From Trachelipus rathkii (lineage: Eukaryota > Arthropoda > Malacostraca > Isopoda > Trachelipodidae): a stretch of DNA of 64,000 nucleotides. Made by a program: the position numbers and the translations under genes. Positions 26,311-45,499 of this stretch are shown piece after piece; the first letter of the stretch is position 1, and the number at the start of each line of letters is the position of its first letter. Under the pieces are notes generated by a model. It searched no databases. It was not told the DNA's origin and worked only from the letters and a program-made list of their open reading frames with translations. The DNA is taken from NCBI GenBank assembly GCA_015478945.1, contig JABUQX010004756.1, positions 1 to 64,000 of the forward strand, given 5' to 3'.

Positions 26311-29300
26311 AATAAAGATCATAAATATAAAAAGTACTGGTTTATTCATTTGTATAAGATATCAAATTAATCTCTTACTTTCTTTTCCATTTTCATACTT
26401 GGTTGAGAAAGAATTAAATGCAGTGCAGAAGGAATTAAGCCATAAGAAAGCGAACAACACACAATGAAATGAATCAGAAGAAGCAAAAGAAGAAATGAGA
26501 AGAGCAATGCTCAAGCCAACGGGACATAGCTGTCCGAAACTACCATAAACTCACCCAACAAGTAAAACGACACCACAAGTAAAACATTTTCATAGTAAAA
26601 ATCATAAAATTGCAACTCTTAATCGCAAGTTAATTTTCATCATACCAAATAGCAACGAAACGTCAAATGAAGTCCTATACAAGCTGATGATTATGTGAGT
26701 AGCAGGCAATTTTAGTATCTTTTTATTGAAGCATTACCAATTTTACAAAATGTATGTAATAGCTTTAATGAAAAACTCATACAAGAATTTTATTTGATAC
26801 CGCGAAACAAACGCATTTTCAATATTAAAAGTTTATAGATTAACACGATACCAAATGCTACGTAATACTTCTTCATCACAATAAGATCATAACTAACCCA
26901 ACCCCACTTTCCTCTAACACACCCTACAATACAAACAAGAACCTAACTATTACATCTTTATTAGAGTGATTCAGCTTATCCATTTTAACTTAACCAAAGA
27001 TCGTTTTAGAAAGCGCCTATACTGTACAATAAATTAACACGCTGGACTCGGAATACGAATCTTTTTAATATCATTACAAACAAGTATGAGGTCTCAGTAT
27101 TAGCGAGCGACCTATAGCCCATATATCGAGCGTTATGATTAAATTTAGGTTACAAGATATTACATAATGTGATATACCTCAACATCTTTATTACATACAC
27201 TGAACTAGACTGGCCACAAACTAACCTGGAGGCACAAGTTAATCAGTTTTTTTATTTTATAAAGAATACTTATTGGACCGGGAATAATTCAAAGACTTTG
27301 TGAAGAGAATGTGTAACTTTTCTTCTCTAAAGAGAACTTGATATCTTGCATAATAATTTTTTGAAAAATTCCATTTTGTTGTTCTTTAGAGTTACATGAT
27401 GAATGCTGAATGATTTTACAAAAAAAAAGTAAGTGAGAATATAATGACGTTGGCAGACATAATCTCTAAATTAAAATAACTGAGGCAACTATTGAAAAAA
27501 TGTGTTTATCCCGTTTTGGGAGAAATTTAGATTAAGAGGCTGAGTATTTAATTTGAAATGAACATCACGTAATAAATAAATGAGCCTACCATGCATTGCA
27601 TCTGTTAAAATGAGTAAGCATTTTTTTATATAGCCCATTCATGTTTAAAATTCAGACAAGATAGACGGTGCAAGTCAAGTGAACCTATGAACCCAGGCAT
27701 CATTACATGAGAATTTGTCCGATACGTTTGGTAAAGCATCTCTCATAGACTCGCTCAAGTCTATTGAAAAAAAGAACACACAAACAATGGCATATGTAAT
27801 TACGATTTCCTATACACAAAGGGGTAAAAATAAATAATCCTTATAATTAAATCATGAAAAAAGCGAATAAAATATTTAATTTTGTCAGACCCTCTAACCA
27901 TTAAGAAAACGCACAAGTATTAATACTAATACACTATTATCTGTCATACAAAATCCAGAAATTATAGAGGTTTAATATATGAGTATTTCAGAAATACCTA
28001 AATATGTAAGGGTAAACGTTTTAACTTAAGATATCTATTACTGAAATAGCCTTCAGACTTTATCAGTTGATGAAGGTTAGCTAACACGTATTTGTAAAGA
28101 TAACTGTTTCTGGACATCTGACTTACTCAGTACTAAGCAGGGATAAAAGATAGGAGATAGAAAAACATCGTGCAAAGAAAGGCAGTTACCTAAGACAACT
28201 TCAAAGCCAAATTTGCAAGTGCTCTAAGGAAGACCGCTAGTATTATAACATTCTCAAAATTAAATGAGCATGAAAGATGTCAAATCAATATATCCATCTT
28301 ATATAAAAAATAATTCTCCTATTGATTTATATAATGGTTGGGAACTCACTTAATCCAAAAAATAAATCAATTTATTAACCTAGGTGTCATGATAAATTTT
28401 CTGCAAGCACAAAGGATTTTGCAACTAGTCATGGAAGAAATGAATGTGATGGGTCTGAAAGTCTCACACCCTAACACAGCTTCAAACGAAATCAATTCAA
28501 CATATTCTGAACAGCAAAATACTTTATTCATGTTTTTAAGGCGGTTTTTCTATTAAATTCTTTTTAAAACTTCTAATAAATTTTTGAGGAGAAAGCTTTT
28601 TGAAACATGCTATTGACGTAAGTATTTAACTGTGAAATAAAATTGCCATTTTAAGTGTACTCGAGTTCACATTGAGTTCAACCTGCACATACCTCAAAGA
28701 TTACCATCATTAAAAATAAGATATGCAGTTGATACAACATATCCCACCTTTTTTTAGTTTAGATTTTAACCGAGAAGATTGCTTTTCAAGTTTTAAATGT
28801 ATTTTTGCATCAACTATCAATTTTATATATCAAATGTATCAGGTTGTGCATCAAATATATCAATTTATTTATCTGATGTGGTACCACTTCTGACAATTTT
28901 CATGAACACTAGGAAGAACTTTTTGACTTAAATAATTCTTTGGTATATAATTTGGACAGGCATCCTTCATTAACTATCTAAAACTGATGTCTTCTACAAT
29001 CGAATATGGTTGTATGTCAAGAGCAATCATATTTCTAAAACTCTGGTGAAGTTTTACAGCATTGTGGTCATTTATATCTCATATTTTCTATCTCTCAAAA
29101 GAATCAACCAGTGTCAGTTGTGATGTTGACTTGGAACTGCTTGTGCATGGAAAAGAAATCAATGAGTTGCTACAATGTTGCTTGCTATTTATCTTCTTTT
29201 TTTTTCTGTTTCTAATATAAATTCTTTGTGCTTATTTTCACAATGATTTCTCATATGTTGTGTAGGATTTAGAATTTCTTCTGCCTCTTGTTACCAACAT

Positions 29301-29600
29301 CTGGCATAGTTTGCATAAACACATTTGTGAATTACTAACACTTACTGTAAAATATTTCCAAACAAAACTCTTTGAAGACATTTTTGTAATTATTTAGTTA
29401 CCATATTCATTACTTAACTAACCATAGGATATGTTGCGCTACCACTCCACCAATATTTCTAAACATAAACAATCACAATGGCATTCAAATTATCAATGAT
29501 GCATCACACATAGCTATAACATCTGACAAATGACAAAATTTTTCGCAATATTGCTACAAAAATGGCAACTTTTTATAAGAATTTTTTTTATATAGAAATT
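26311..29600. other. AT-rich, no gene seen
   Basis: No recognisable exon, RNA gene or element. A 72-codon frame at 28338-28556 has no identifiable domain. Upstream exons of the TRIR-like gene were sought here and not found. Confidence 0.4.
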
Positions 29601-29604
29601 TCAA

Positions 29605-30052
<448 letters not shown>

Positions 30053-30462
30053 GATTGGTAATTTTCATCTAGTCAAATAAATAATTAAAGTTTATTGGAA
30101 AACGTACGTCTGGCAGGTGTAATGCACGGGTTTTTTATTTTGCGTTAAAATGATAAATATATGGCAAGTTGCTGACAATGATCCATAAGCTATGAAGGAA
30201 TAAATAGATTTCTATGCTTTTCTGACATTTCTTGTTTATATATGACACATTGTGATATATTTACAATCGCTCTTTCTGTAAGTTTTATGAAAATCCAATC
30301 TGAATGATTAGACTGTCTTTTAATATATAGCTACTGAAAATTTTACTTTTAATATTAATTAATGCATTAGAAAAGATTAAAGCTACACAATACCTTTAAG
30401 TTGAGCATTTTAAAAGCTTAGAATTAAAAAAAAAAAAAAGGTTAGGAGAAATTTCATGAAAT

Positions 30463-30522
30463 TTGTGTGTGTGTGTGTGTGTATGTATGTATATGATGAT
30501 GATGGTGATGGTGATGATATTG
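30463..30522. repeat. compound (GT)n-(GTAT)n-(GAT)n microsatellite
   Basis: GT repeats run into GTAT and then GAT/GGT repeats within 60 bp. Confidence 0.85.
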
Positions 30523-31262
30523 TACAATAGTGAAGATTGCATAAGAATATTTTGTTTGAATCAATTGACAAATAACATGAATGAATAAAGAAAGTAAAAA
30601 TTGAGATAATAGATTTACTCTAATATTAAATACTTTAGACATTGAATATCACATGAATGAATATAAAGACCAGAGATATAGTTGAGTCTTTACTCTTAAT
30701 TACCCTTATACTGTCAGATTCTGTGAAAGTAATAAAACTAGTGGTAATTATTATTATATACAAAATTGAGGGGAAATAATTGATTACCTGAAAGCTTTGA
30801 TAACATTCTGACCTTAATTCCCATGGGGTCAATTATTCCAATCAGATTTGATGAAAATGTATATTCCTTTGCTGCTTAATATGAACTTTCCTGATTTTAT
30901 GGATTCAATACTGTGTTATACACAAGCCATGAATCGTATTACTCCTATTATCATTGATATGCTTAGCTATATTATGGCTAGCACCCTAAACAGTAGGAGG
31001 ATGGGATAATAAGATTTTGGGAAACCATCACAGAATTTACGAGTATGATCAGTTTTAATATCCTTTAGTAGTTTTTCCAATTTTTTTTATTCTTTTAGAA
31101 ATTATAATACAATTCAATCTGGCAGAGATACAAATAGGCTACTTCTATTAATGTAAGATACTGATAGGCTACTTGTAATATAGGTAAATAAATTGGTTAC
31201 TTTTCAAAAGACCTTTAACTAAATTTTGAGAGGGGGGTTATATATAAAGCTGATGTTTTCAT

Positions 31263-31399
<137 letters not shown>

Positions 31400-31615
31400 G
31401 TGAGAGGTTAATTTTTTTTTTTCTAGTTTTGTGTATGTGTGTGTGAATAAGTTTACCAACACATGGATCTTTTCTATTAGGTGTATTTAGTTTTCATTTC
31501 TATAGCTGTAAACTCTTGTAATGCAGATTGTGTGCATCTAAAGATCTCATTTTGATGGGTAAGTTAGGTGAGGGAGGGGTGACTGATCTAATGGTCCTGA
31601 GCTTGTCACCCACAG

Positions 31616-31696
31616 GTTGCAAAGAGACGAGCTGCAAAAGTGCTTCCTACTGGACTAGTCAAGAAGCAACGAAAAGATGGGCAGCCAGTAGAAGAG
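31616..31696 (+). CDS. penultimate exon of a TRIR/C19orf43-like gene
   Basis: An 81-bp, 27-codon exon starts after CACAG and ends before GTAAGA, consensus splice sites. It encodes a basic stretch with KRRAAK and TGLVKKQRK. Read with the exon at 40350, which joins in phase 0, it matches the C-terminal plan of animal TRIR (telomerase RNA component interacting RNase, C19orf43): a KRR block, a TGxVxKKQK block, then a W-x-KYM-x-EVKKYK motif. In humans TRIR is described as a small nuclear exoribonuclease. Function here is by homology only. Upstream exons were not found and may lie before the window or be too short to see. Confidence 0.6.
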
Positions 31697-31908
31697 GTAA
31701 GAATTTATTTTATATTTTAATTTGTTACCATGTAAAAAAATTTTAAAACTTATTTAAAATTTTTCCTAGTAGAGCAGCCATTGTGTAAATGTGTTAAAAT
31801 TATATCCTCAGTGTCATAAAATATTTAGAAATATTATGTAGACTTTAATGAGTGCTCATTGACTTGTATGACCTATTATAGAATGAATTGAATTATTCAA
31901 ATGAGTGG

Positions 31909-32055
<147 letters not shown>

Positions 32056-32918
32056 TAGGGATGTACTTTGATAGTATCGGCATCTATTTCGGGTAGTATC
32101 GCCATTTTTGAAGGTGGTATCAGTATCGTACGTGCATTAATTGGGCATCATTACAATGGCCGACATACTTCAGCCATACTTTCTTACTTTTGGGTGAAAA
32201 ATTATGAGAAACTTTTAGATTCAAAATAAATCTAGTTCGATATAGATAACTAGTACTGTTATGTTTTTTTTTCCTCGATTTCTTTTAACTTTAGATTTTT
32301 GAACGCTTCTCCAACTTGACTTGAAGGCCAAATTTATCATTTACAGCCATTGCCATAATTTATTCAGATTTATCTACTTTTTAGTTGATTAATAGTATTT
32401 TTTTTTTTTTTTTTTTTGTAAGTAATTAAATGCCCAAGAACTTTGAACTTTCTGGATTATTCATATTTTAGATATTGCTGTAGCTAAATTTCAAGTTTTA
32501 AATTTAGGTTTTAGCGCACGAATAATTTTTTTTTCCTCATTTCTCCTTTGTTTTTGTCTATTTGTTTCTGTCTGTTTTTTTGTGTGTGCGCGTATGATAG
32601 CAGATTTGCACAGGCGTGGCTTTCTTTTAACTTTACCAACATCGCTTGCACTCCAACTCTGCATCCATGGAATACTACCTCTAACGCTAACTCTAATTTT
32701 ATGCTCTTGTCTGAAACCCAGATGGCTAAGAATACATCCTTCAACTCGTTTAATATATCCACTAACTTGTTTCATAATTTCCGTCTGAAGGGTGGAGTAT
32801 GAGCCAAAGATAAACACTTATAATACGCCCCGAATTCCCAATCTCCAACTCATGTTCTGTGGTTTAAACTTTCTTCCTTCTACAATAATAATCTTTTTGC
32901 TTCGCTACTGTTCTTAAC

Positions 32919-34868
<1,950 letters not shown>

Positions 34869-37069
34869 ATTCTAACAAAACAGATTTTCATGCCTTTTTT
34901 GATTACTTCTCACTCACTAGACTGTTATATCTTCTCATCAAAATACTGAGGTCCTCTATTTGGGATTTAATGTACACAACACTGAATTGCTGGGTTCCTC
35001 TCATACTCAGATTTAGGTGGGAGGAAGTCAATCATTCAGCATTTCAAACAATCTGGAGCAACAATGAAGAACTATTGCACATTCCGATCGTCCCAACTGC
35101 CTCCTTGAAACACACTTGACCTATGCTCTTCACCATCAGTCCTTCTATAAATACACCACCTTCTACTCCTGCACAAACTGAACACAAACTAGCACTAATA
35201 TACTTCCTCAAGTTACAAAATTTGACATATCAATGTAGTCTCATAAACAGATGAAACAATAAATAACATGCTATAAGAGTATTGGTAGAGGTAAATATAA
35301 AATCATCAAAAATAATAATAATTTCACCTCTAAAGCATTCTCCTCTTATTCGTTCTGATGATTCTGTTGTTAATATTCCAACTGAAAATGCCAATCATCT
35401 CTTTGGCCTCTTATTTTCCTCAATCAACTCTACTTATCTGCATTCCTCTTCCTCCTTCTCCTCTCTCAGGTGTCTCTATGCTTTAAATTTTGTCATTTCT
35501 CTCATTTGATCGGCTTTTATGAGTTCCTGAACGGCAACGCTAGGAAGGCCAGGGGCCTGATGTATCTCTCTCCGAAAGGCTGGTGGGAAGTGTGTCTGCT
35601 CTGACCCCACCCTCGCTCAACTATATTCTCTATGCCTCAATACTACCATACTTTCCTCAGTGCTGGAAGCCGCATATGTCCAACCTATTCTGAAAAAGGA
35701 TGATGTTCTGATCCTTCTAACCACTAGAGCCTAACTGTATTCTTCAAGATCTTTGAAACCCTTCTCAACTCTCTTCACTTTAGATCATCTGAATCTCTTT
35801 CCTTCTTCCGACACACTAAAATAGCTTTCAAGCTTTGAGACTTACCATGACATATACTTCCTATTTTTAATAGATTTACATTTCCAGCCTTAGAACTACG
35901 GGCACTGTGTGTGCGCTTGACATCCAAAACATTTGACCGGGTATGGCACGCGTCACTGCTCTCCAAGCTTCCCTCCTTGCTTCTCCTTCTTCTAAGTCTT
36001 ACTAATGTTCAGCTTTCTTCAAATCGCCAATGCTGCTTTCTGTTGCTGATTGGGCACTCTTTTCTGTCAATAGTGGTGTCCCTCAGGGTTCTGTCTTCTA
36101 CTTTATTCCTGTTTTTCATCAATGATCTTCTCACCTGCATGATCCCAACTTATCCACTCATGCATGTCGACACTGACCTCATTCCTTCAACACATTCCAA
36201 TTTGCTCCCTCTTTACTTCAAGAATTGCCTTTACGCCTTAATCTTCTTCCGATTCCTATTCTGTCATCTGGATAGAATTTCAAGAATGCCTGGCTTGTGA
36301 AATTTAATAATTTAAAAACCCAACTTCTACAAACCTCCCTCTCTAAGACACCTAATTTTCCTATCTCTTTCGTCATGATTCTTCCTGTCTCTCCTGTTGA
36401 CAATATAAACATCCTTGGCTTTAATATAAAAAAAATGTTTTGAAAACCTCAAATCACAGTGTTTGCTAGGGCGGCGGCCTCAAAGAAACTGGGAGCTCTG
36501 CTTAGACCCAGACTTTTTTCCTCTTCTCAGGAAGAGCTCCAGCCATACAAGGGTCTCATCCGCCTGTATGGAGTACTGTCATATCTGGGGGAGGCCTGGC
36601 TCTCATCCGTTTTGGATAGGTCGAGTCAAGGGCCAAAAGACTTATAAACTGTCCTGTGCTTTCTAGTTCACTTGACTCCTATATTTTATAAGTGATGTTG
36701 GGTGCTTTTATCCCTTTTCTATGGAAAACACAGAAGTGCAAGTGCTCGAGGGAACTATCCACTCGCGTACCACCACTTTTATGACGACCCCCTCGTAGCA
36801 CAAGGAGTGATGTGCTTCAATGGTTTTGTGTTGATATTAGTAACCCCAGACTAGTTCACTCCAAAAGTTCCTTCCTCTGTTCTGTGGAATTTTCTTCCAT
36901 CATCTGTGTTTCCTACTCAATTTAATCTCCCTCACTTTAAAGTTTCTCCTTCCGCGCTCTGTGCTCAATTTGCGTTAGATGGATTTTTTGAGGCGTTCAA
37001 CACCCACTCCTTGAATAGGGCTCTGCCCGTGCCTTGAATACGGTTCTGTCCGTGGTGGTGACAACTGTG

Positions 37070-37100
<31 letters not shown>

Positions 37101-37229
37101 TTCCAATAAGGAATTCCTTAAGCTAGCTGAAACCCCAAATGGCATCTCCGACGGTGAACCACCTCTAGAATGCATTTAAATAGCATAACTGAGAAGCTTG
37201 CTCGCTTGACAAAAAAAAAAAAAAAAAAA

Positions 37230-37349
37230 TGAGAAGAAAGCCGCCTCATCTGAAAACCCCTGGCAACACAGCACTGATAGTGACGATGGTGGCTTCTCAG
37301 CAAATAAACCTACTGAAGATGAGGATTTGGATATGTTAGGACTCTGATA
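37230..37349 (+). other. acidic C-terminal-like ORF tail, unrecognised
   Basis: Directly after an A19 run (37211-37229), an open frame reads EKKAASSENPWQ then DSDDGG...TEDEDLDMLGL and stops at 37349. The biased acidic ending looks like a genuine protein C terminus, but the family is not recognised. It lies after the non-LTR poly(A), in the right part of the outer hAT. It could be a retroposed gene fragment or captured exon. Confidence 0.3.
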
Positions 37350-38244
37350 AGTTCATGGCCGAATTGCATTGACATCCTCATTCACCTTCAAAGGAATCAC
37401 ACTAGGAACCTCATCGAAAAACTGGAGAGACAGTAATCATGAGCAAAAGATAATTCAAATTTGTAATCTATGAAAGAGGAGATGAGGCTCTACGAAAGCA
37501 TGAGATGCTGCCTACAGAAGAGAACCCTTGCTGTGGCATGAAAATGGGCCAAGGTTTCTATTATTATCAGTGCTTGCAGGCACAATTATCAGGACCTCCT
37601 TTCATCTGTTTGAGAGAGAGCGTATTTATAGTGTAAGTAGGAATGTAAACACCCCAAAAGGAACAGTCTCTCTCGCCAGATGCTAGTGAAAGCTTAATGT
37701 TTTTCATCACAATTTGAGAATTGAATTTGAGCATTGAATGATATCTATCTTTATCTTAACGGAGTATTTATATGTCATGTTTGAGTAATAGTGTTTTTTT
37801 TAATTTTATCTTTTCAGCTGATTAATTGAGGTCTCTTCTTTCATTATTTTTATTCTTTATGTTGTAGCTAGTTAAAGAATCTTCTTGTAAATTGTAATCA
37901 TGTTAAAACATAAAGCTAGTAGCTAAACATTGTTAATACTTAATGGAAATGGAATATTTTTTTGAATAAACACAAACATAAAAAGTAATTAATATTATAT
38001 TTGCATTTATTATTCCAAAGATACTATTTTAATTTATAAAATAAATATAATGGGCACAACAAAATATGAAATATAAATGACTAAGGATTATTGGCACAGA
38101 ATGCATTCTTTAGTTGCCTAGCAGTACACAAATGTTCTATCATATTACTGTGTATTTATTATATTAATTAAAGTATCGGTATCGGTATCGGCACCTAAAA
38201 AAATAGAGTATCGGTATCGGCCTCTTTTCTGGTATCAGTACATC

Positions 38245-38690
<446 letters not shown>

Positions 38691-38699
38691 TATTATCAT

Positions 38700-39871
38700 C
38701 ATCTATCCCTAGATTGGGGGTGAGGTGCATAGCATACGCTAGAACAGAAAAATAGTGGAAGAACATGACGAAAGTAAAAAAAAAAAAAACCAAACCCCGC
38801 CAATCACTCATGTTGTATTTTTTTTCTTGCCTCTGCCAAACTCACATTCCTCTCCTTCAGGCATTCCTTTACTGACTCAATCCACTTTTTCTTCTATCTT
38901 CCAGCCAGACAATTCCCAACAAACTCATCATTGTACATCTGCTTAACCAACCGACAATCATCCATTCTTTCCATATGACCAGACCATCTCAATGTACTCT
39001 CATTTATTCTCTCGTTTACACCTTTCACACCACACAACTTCCTATAGGTTCATTCCTCATTTTATGAATTATTCTCACACCTAACACGCCCGTAAGATGG
39101 TCCATCTGACCACTTTGTACCTTAGATTTATACATACTATAGTTTCACTACTATACATTAGTACAGGTAACAGCATACCCTCATGCAGTCACTTCACACC
39201 CACCAAGGATTTAATTGCACCAGCCACCTTCCTATTATTCAAAACTTTCCTACAACATTCTGCATCACCTTTTCCCTTTTTATCCAACATATTCCTAAAT
39301 ATTTAACTCAGATACTTGTTCCAGTTGCGTACCATCTAACATGACTTCACACAAAGGACTCTCCTCACTCACTATCATAACCTTACTCTTATCTACATTT
39401 ACTTTCAAACCCCTCACACCCCGTGCCAAACCTCTACCTATCCTCTCAAAATCTCTTCAGATTCATCATACAAAACCAAATCATCTGCATACAATAAGCA
39501 GGGCATCCTCCGCTCTCCTCCATTTTCCTCATTCTAACACCTCCCCCTGCCACCCCCACCTCTAATTCTTTCATAATAACCCTATCCATATACAAATTAA
39601 ATAACCAAGGAGACATAACATATCCCTCCTCACTCCACTATTAATATTAAACCAATCACTTTTGACTCCATTTATTCTTACACACGCTTCACTCTCTATA
39701 TGCAAACTACTTTTGATTCCATTCAGAAGCCTACCACCAACACCATATATCACTAACACCTGCTACAGAGCTTCCCTATTAATCCTGTCATATGCCTGTT
39801 GCAAGTCCATGAAACCTAAATACAATTTACTCTTTCATTTTCTCAATCATTTGTTTGAATGTAAAAATTTG

Positions 39872-39873
<2 letters not shown>
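38700..39873 (-). pseudogene. non-LTR retrotransposon copy A, 5'-truncated, 3' end abutting (TA)n
   Basis: Minus-strand frames contain, from 39873 down, IFTFKQMIEKMKE (reverse transcriptase entry block), a YADD-type region near 39480, LLPVLMYSSE near 39170, HMERMDDCRLVKQMY near 38980 and KKKWIESVKECL near 38890. The same order occurs in copy C at 41973-43393. The 3' end (CCTAGATTGGGGGTGAGGTG on the + strand, 38708) meets the (TA)n. Many stops. The C-terminal R-W-F-G-H-x-E-R-M type tail is common in arthropod non-LTR elements; clade not assigned. Confidence 0.65.
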
Positions 39874-40235
<362 letters not shown>

Positions 40236-40251
40236 AATCTCTTTTATCTTC

Positions 40252-40253
<2 letters not shown>

Positions 40254-40342
<89 letters not shown>
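40254..40342. repeat. (TA)n immediately upstream of the last host exon
   Basis: About 90 bp of TA ends directly in the ATTTTTTAG acceptor of the TRIR-like last exon, so the microsatellite replaces most of the normal polypyrimidine/branch-point region. Confidence 0.9.
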
Positions 40343-40345
<3 letters not shown>

Positions 40346-40349
40346 TTAG

Positions 40350-40436
40350 GAGACTAAAAAGGAGCAACGTAAGAATGATCCTTGGTCCAAATACATGGAT
40401 GAGGTGAAGAAATACAAGCAGCAGTCCTACAGATGA
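40350..40436 (+). CDS. last coding exon of the TRIR/C19orf43-like gene
   Basis: After TTTTTTAG, 28 codons and a TGA encode ETKKEQRKNDPW, then SKYMDEVKKYKQQ. The W-x-KYM-x-EVKKYK core matches the conserved C terminus of animal TRIR/C19orf43, while the acidic vertebrate tail after it is missing. Phase 0 at both ends agrees with the exon at 31616-31696. It is intact, with no stop or frameshift, unlike its surroundings, which suggests selection. Alternative: a recent processed remnant, but the separate upstream exon with correct splice sites argues against that. No clear AATAAA was located soon after the stop. Confidence 0.65.
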   Translation, partial: ETKKEQRKNDPWSKYMDEVKKYKQQSYR

Positions 40437-40535
40437 CAAAAAGCTCAAGAACGCCTGGAAATGATTGTTTGTCTATGACATTAAGTTAAACAGTAAGTTC
40501 ATACATACTCTGTTCTCCATCTCAACTCTCAAATC

Positions 40536-40782
<247 letters not shown>

Positions 40783-41112
40783 CGTGTCTTGAATAGTTAT
40801 TAAAAATTTTTAGAATTTATTTTTAATTTATTTTGTTCCCTTTTTACCTGTTAGAGACAGACTCAAATTTTGTTCTGAGTCATATATTGGAACCTCATCC
40901 CATCCTGAAATCTTGAAATCTGACTATAATTTTAATTCGCTACTTTTTCAATCCAAACTCTGCTCCATCCCAAACTAAATCTTCAATTTTGACTCCAATG
41001 TCACCTTGAGCTCATTTAAAATGTTTTATTCCAATTCCAGTCATAACTTCTGACAGATTCCTTTACTCCGTAGTGCAGCCTCTACAACTTTAATTTCTCA
41101 TGCTTTTCAAAT

Positions 41113-43605
<2,493 letters not shown>

Positions 43606-44186
43606 TGTTGGGGTCGCTGTTGCAGTGGCTCCAACTTCACCCAATTATATGCAGAAGTGGTACACCTCTAATATATTGGTGTATTTTCATTTATTTATAT
43701 ATTATATTTATATGTATGCCTTCTCATCATAATCAGTTCTTTTTCCCCTTATTACTAATTCCGTTTTTTTAGGTATATGATATTGTAGATTAGTCACTTT
43801 CAGAATTATATTATTTTTGTGTGGTCCATATTTATGATTTTATACCACACCACACTAAATCTGAGTGACGACATTCCCCTTTTGTTGGACAAAAGGATTC
43901 CGCATATTATACGAAGTAAGATTATTTATCATTTACATGTTTACGTGTGTTATAGCTTCTTCTCTTTTTAGATATATGCGATTGCTCCATTGAGTTGTAT
44001 GGCCTGTTTAATCATGTTCATCTCGTTTTATAGGACTCCAGTTCTCAAACAGCCCTCATCGTGCTTACGCCTGAAATACCCTTTTTGAGGGATTTATCGA
44101 TCCCCTAGGGTAAGCAAGCCATATCTCAATGTTATTTTTGTTTGTTATTCGCTTGGAGCATTTTTATCCATATCATATGCCTACTC

Positions 44187-44225
<39 letters not shown>

Positions 44226-45185
44226 TTGTTGTTTAACAGGTTTCATTCAAGGGACCACAGCAAAGTGTGATTTCATTTACGGGGCCACTACGACCTTTCA
44301 TTTACGGGGCCTTCAAACACAACATTTGGTCATTTTATTCAGGGGCCAACATTTTCTTTGGAGTTTTCTTCAAGCGGCTTATTCAAAACCGAATTCGACC
44401 ATCTCAGCCAGCACTGGTAGTGTTGCAACTCAAGAACAACAAGTTACGTAAAACCTCAGTTTGTTCTTATTTTTGCATCCTCTTTATCACACACATATTA
44501 ACCTTCTTGTTCCAGTAGTAACTAACCCTTACTCTGGAACTCGAACGCAAACTCGAACGCAAACTCAAACTCGAACGTTAAACTCGACATTATTTTGGTT
44601 GTGTTCTTTCTTAGAACTAACCGACAGTTATCAGCTATCAAATATTATTAGATATTCCTCCCCTTGCGTTTAAACTAATAAACGTTTCATTTTAAAAAAC
44701 ATCTTGTTTTTTAACCCCCCTATTAAAGATCTCCATTCTACCTTGTATTCAAGGAGGGTCCTTTATTTCAAGGAGGGTTCCACTCAAGTCAAGGTGGATT
44801 TATCAAAGGAGAAATTCATGTGTTGCAGGGAATGCATTTTGGATAGTTCAGGTAATCAATGCGGTAACCGTTAGAGAAAGTAGCTCTCCATTGAACAGCT
44901 AACAGCGGTGGAGGTAGATAAGTAATTAACACCTTAGTTATTTCTTTCAGACTAACCTCTTAACACCTTTATGCGCCACAGTAACATACTAACTGACTAA
45001 TTTTCTCTCTGTCTCTGTTTCTCTTATAGAATTAATCCATTAATCATTAACAGACAGTTCCTTTTAGTCTCTGATCTTCGACGCTGCATTAGTTTCTGAT
45101 CTCACTTTCTAAATTTATTGGGTGGTTTGGGGACTCTGTTAACAGTTAATAATCCGGGTCTTCTTTCCATTAACTCTCCCTAACA
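43606..45185 (+). repeat. 5' LTR of element 1
   Basis: Starts TGTTGGGGTCGCTG and ends CTCTCCCTAACA. The last bases mirror the first (TGTTAGGG/TGTTGGGG). Contains an (ACT)n at ~44186-44225, a donor/acceptor-like pair (44110 and 44239), a 12-bp AACTCGAACGC repeat near 44523-44575 and the hairpin AAAAAACA-TCT-TGTTTTTT (~44694-44712) close to TAATAAAC, a possible polyadenylation region. The promoter was not located with confidence. Confidence 0.8.
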
Positions 45186-45202
45186 TACTCTTTAAATTTA
45201 GT

Positions 45203-45220
45203 TGGCGCCCGAACAGGGAC
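45203..45220 (+). promoter_or_regulatory. primer binding site, tRNA-Lys type (element 1)
   Basis: TGGCGCCCGAACAGGGAC is the 18-nt sequence complementary to the 3' end of the tRNA-Lys primer used by many retroviruses. It lies 17 nt after the LTR end. Confidence 0.9.
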
Positions 45221-45499
45221 TGCCATTTGTAGTTAGTATACCTAGTACGGTTTAACATAATTAGATATTGGGTAGATACCGCATATCTGAACGTTCCAAA
45301 TTTGCGAACTCTGCAACATATTCCCTTAAGTATTGTTCGAGTTCCAAAGTAATAGATACAGTTTTATCATATAACAGACTTAACCTCCTCTTTCCTGCAA
45401 CGCCTTTTCGCTCTTATCATCCTTCATTTATATTTTGTTTTTGGTCTGTTTATATTTTGAATTTGAAATATTGATATACCATTTCATGCAATAACCCTA

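Noticed and set aside
26390..26530. Lys/Glu-rich stretch as an upstream exon of the TRIR-like gene
   Set aside because: Interrupted by a stop and lacks convincing splice borders or conserved residues.
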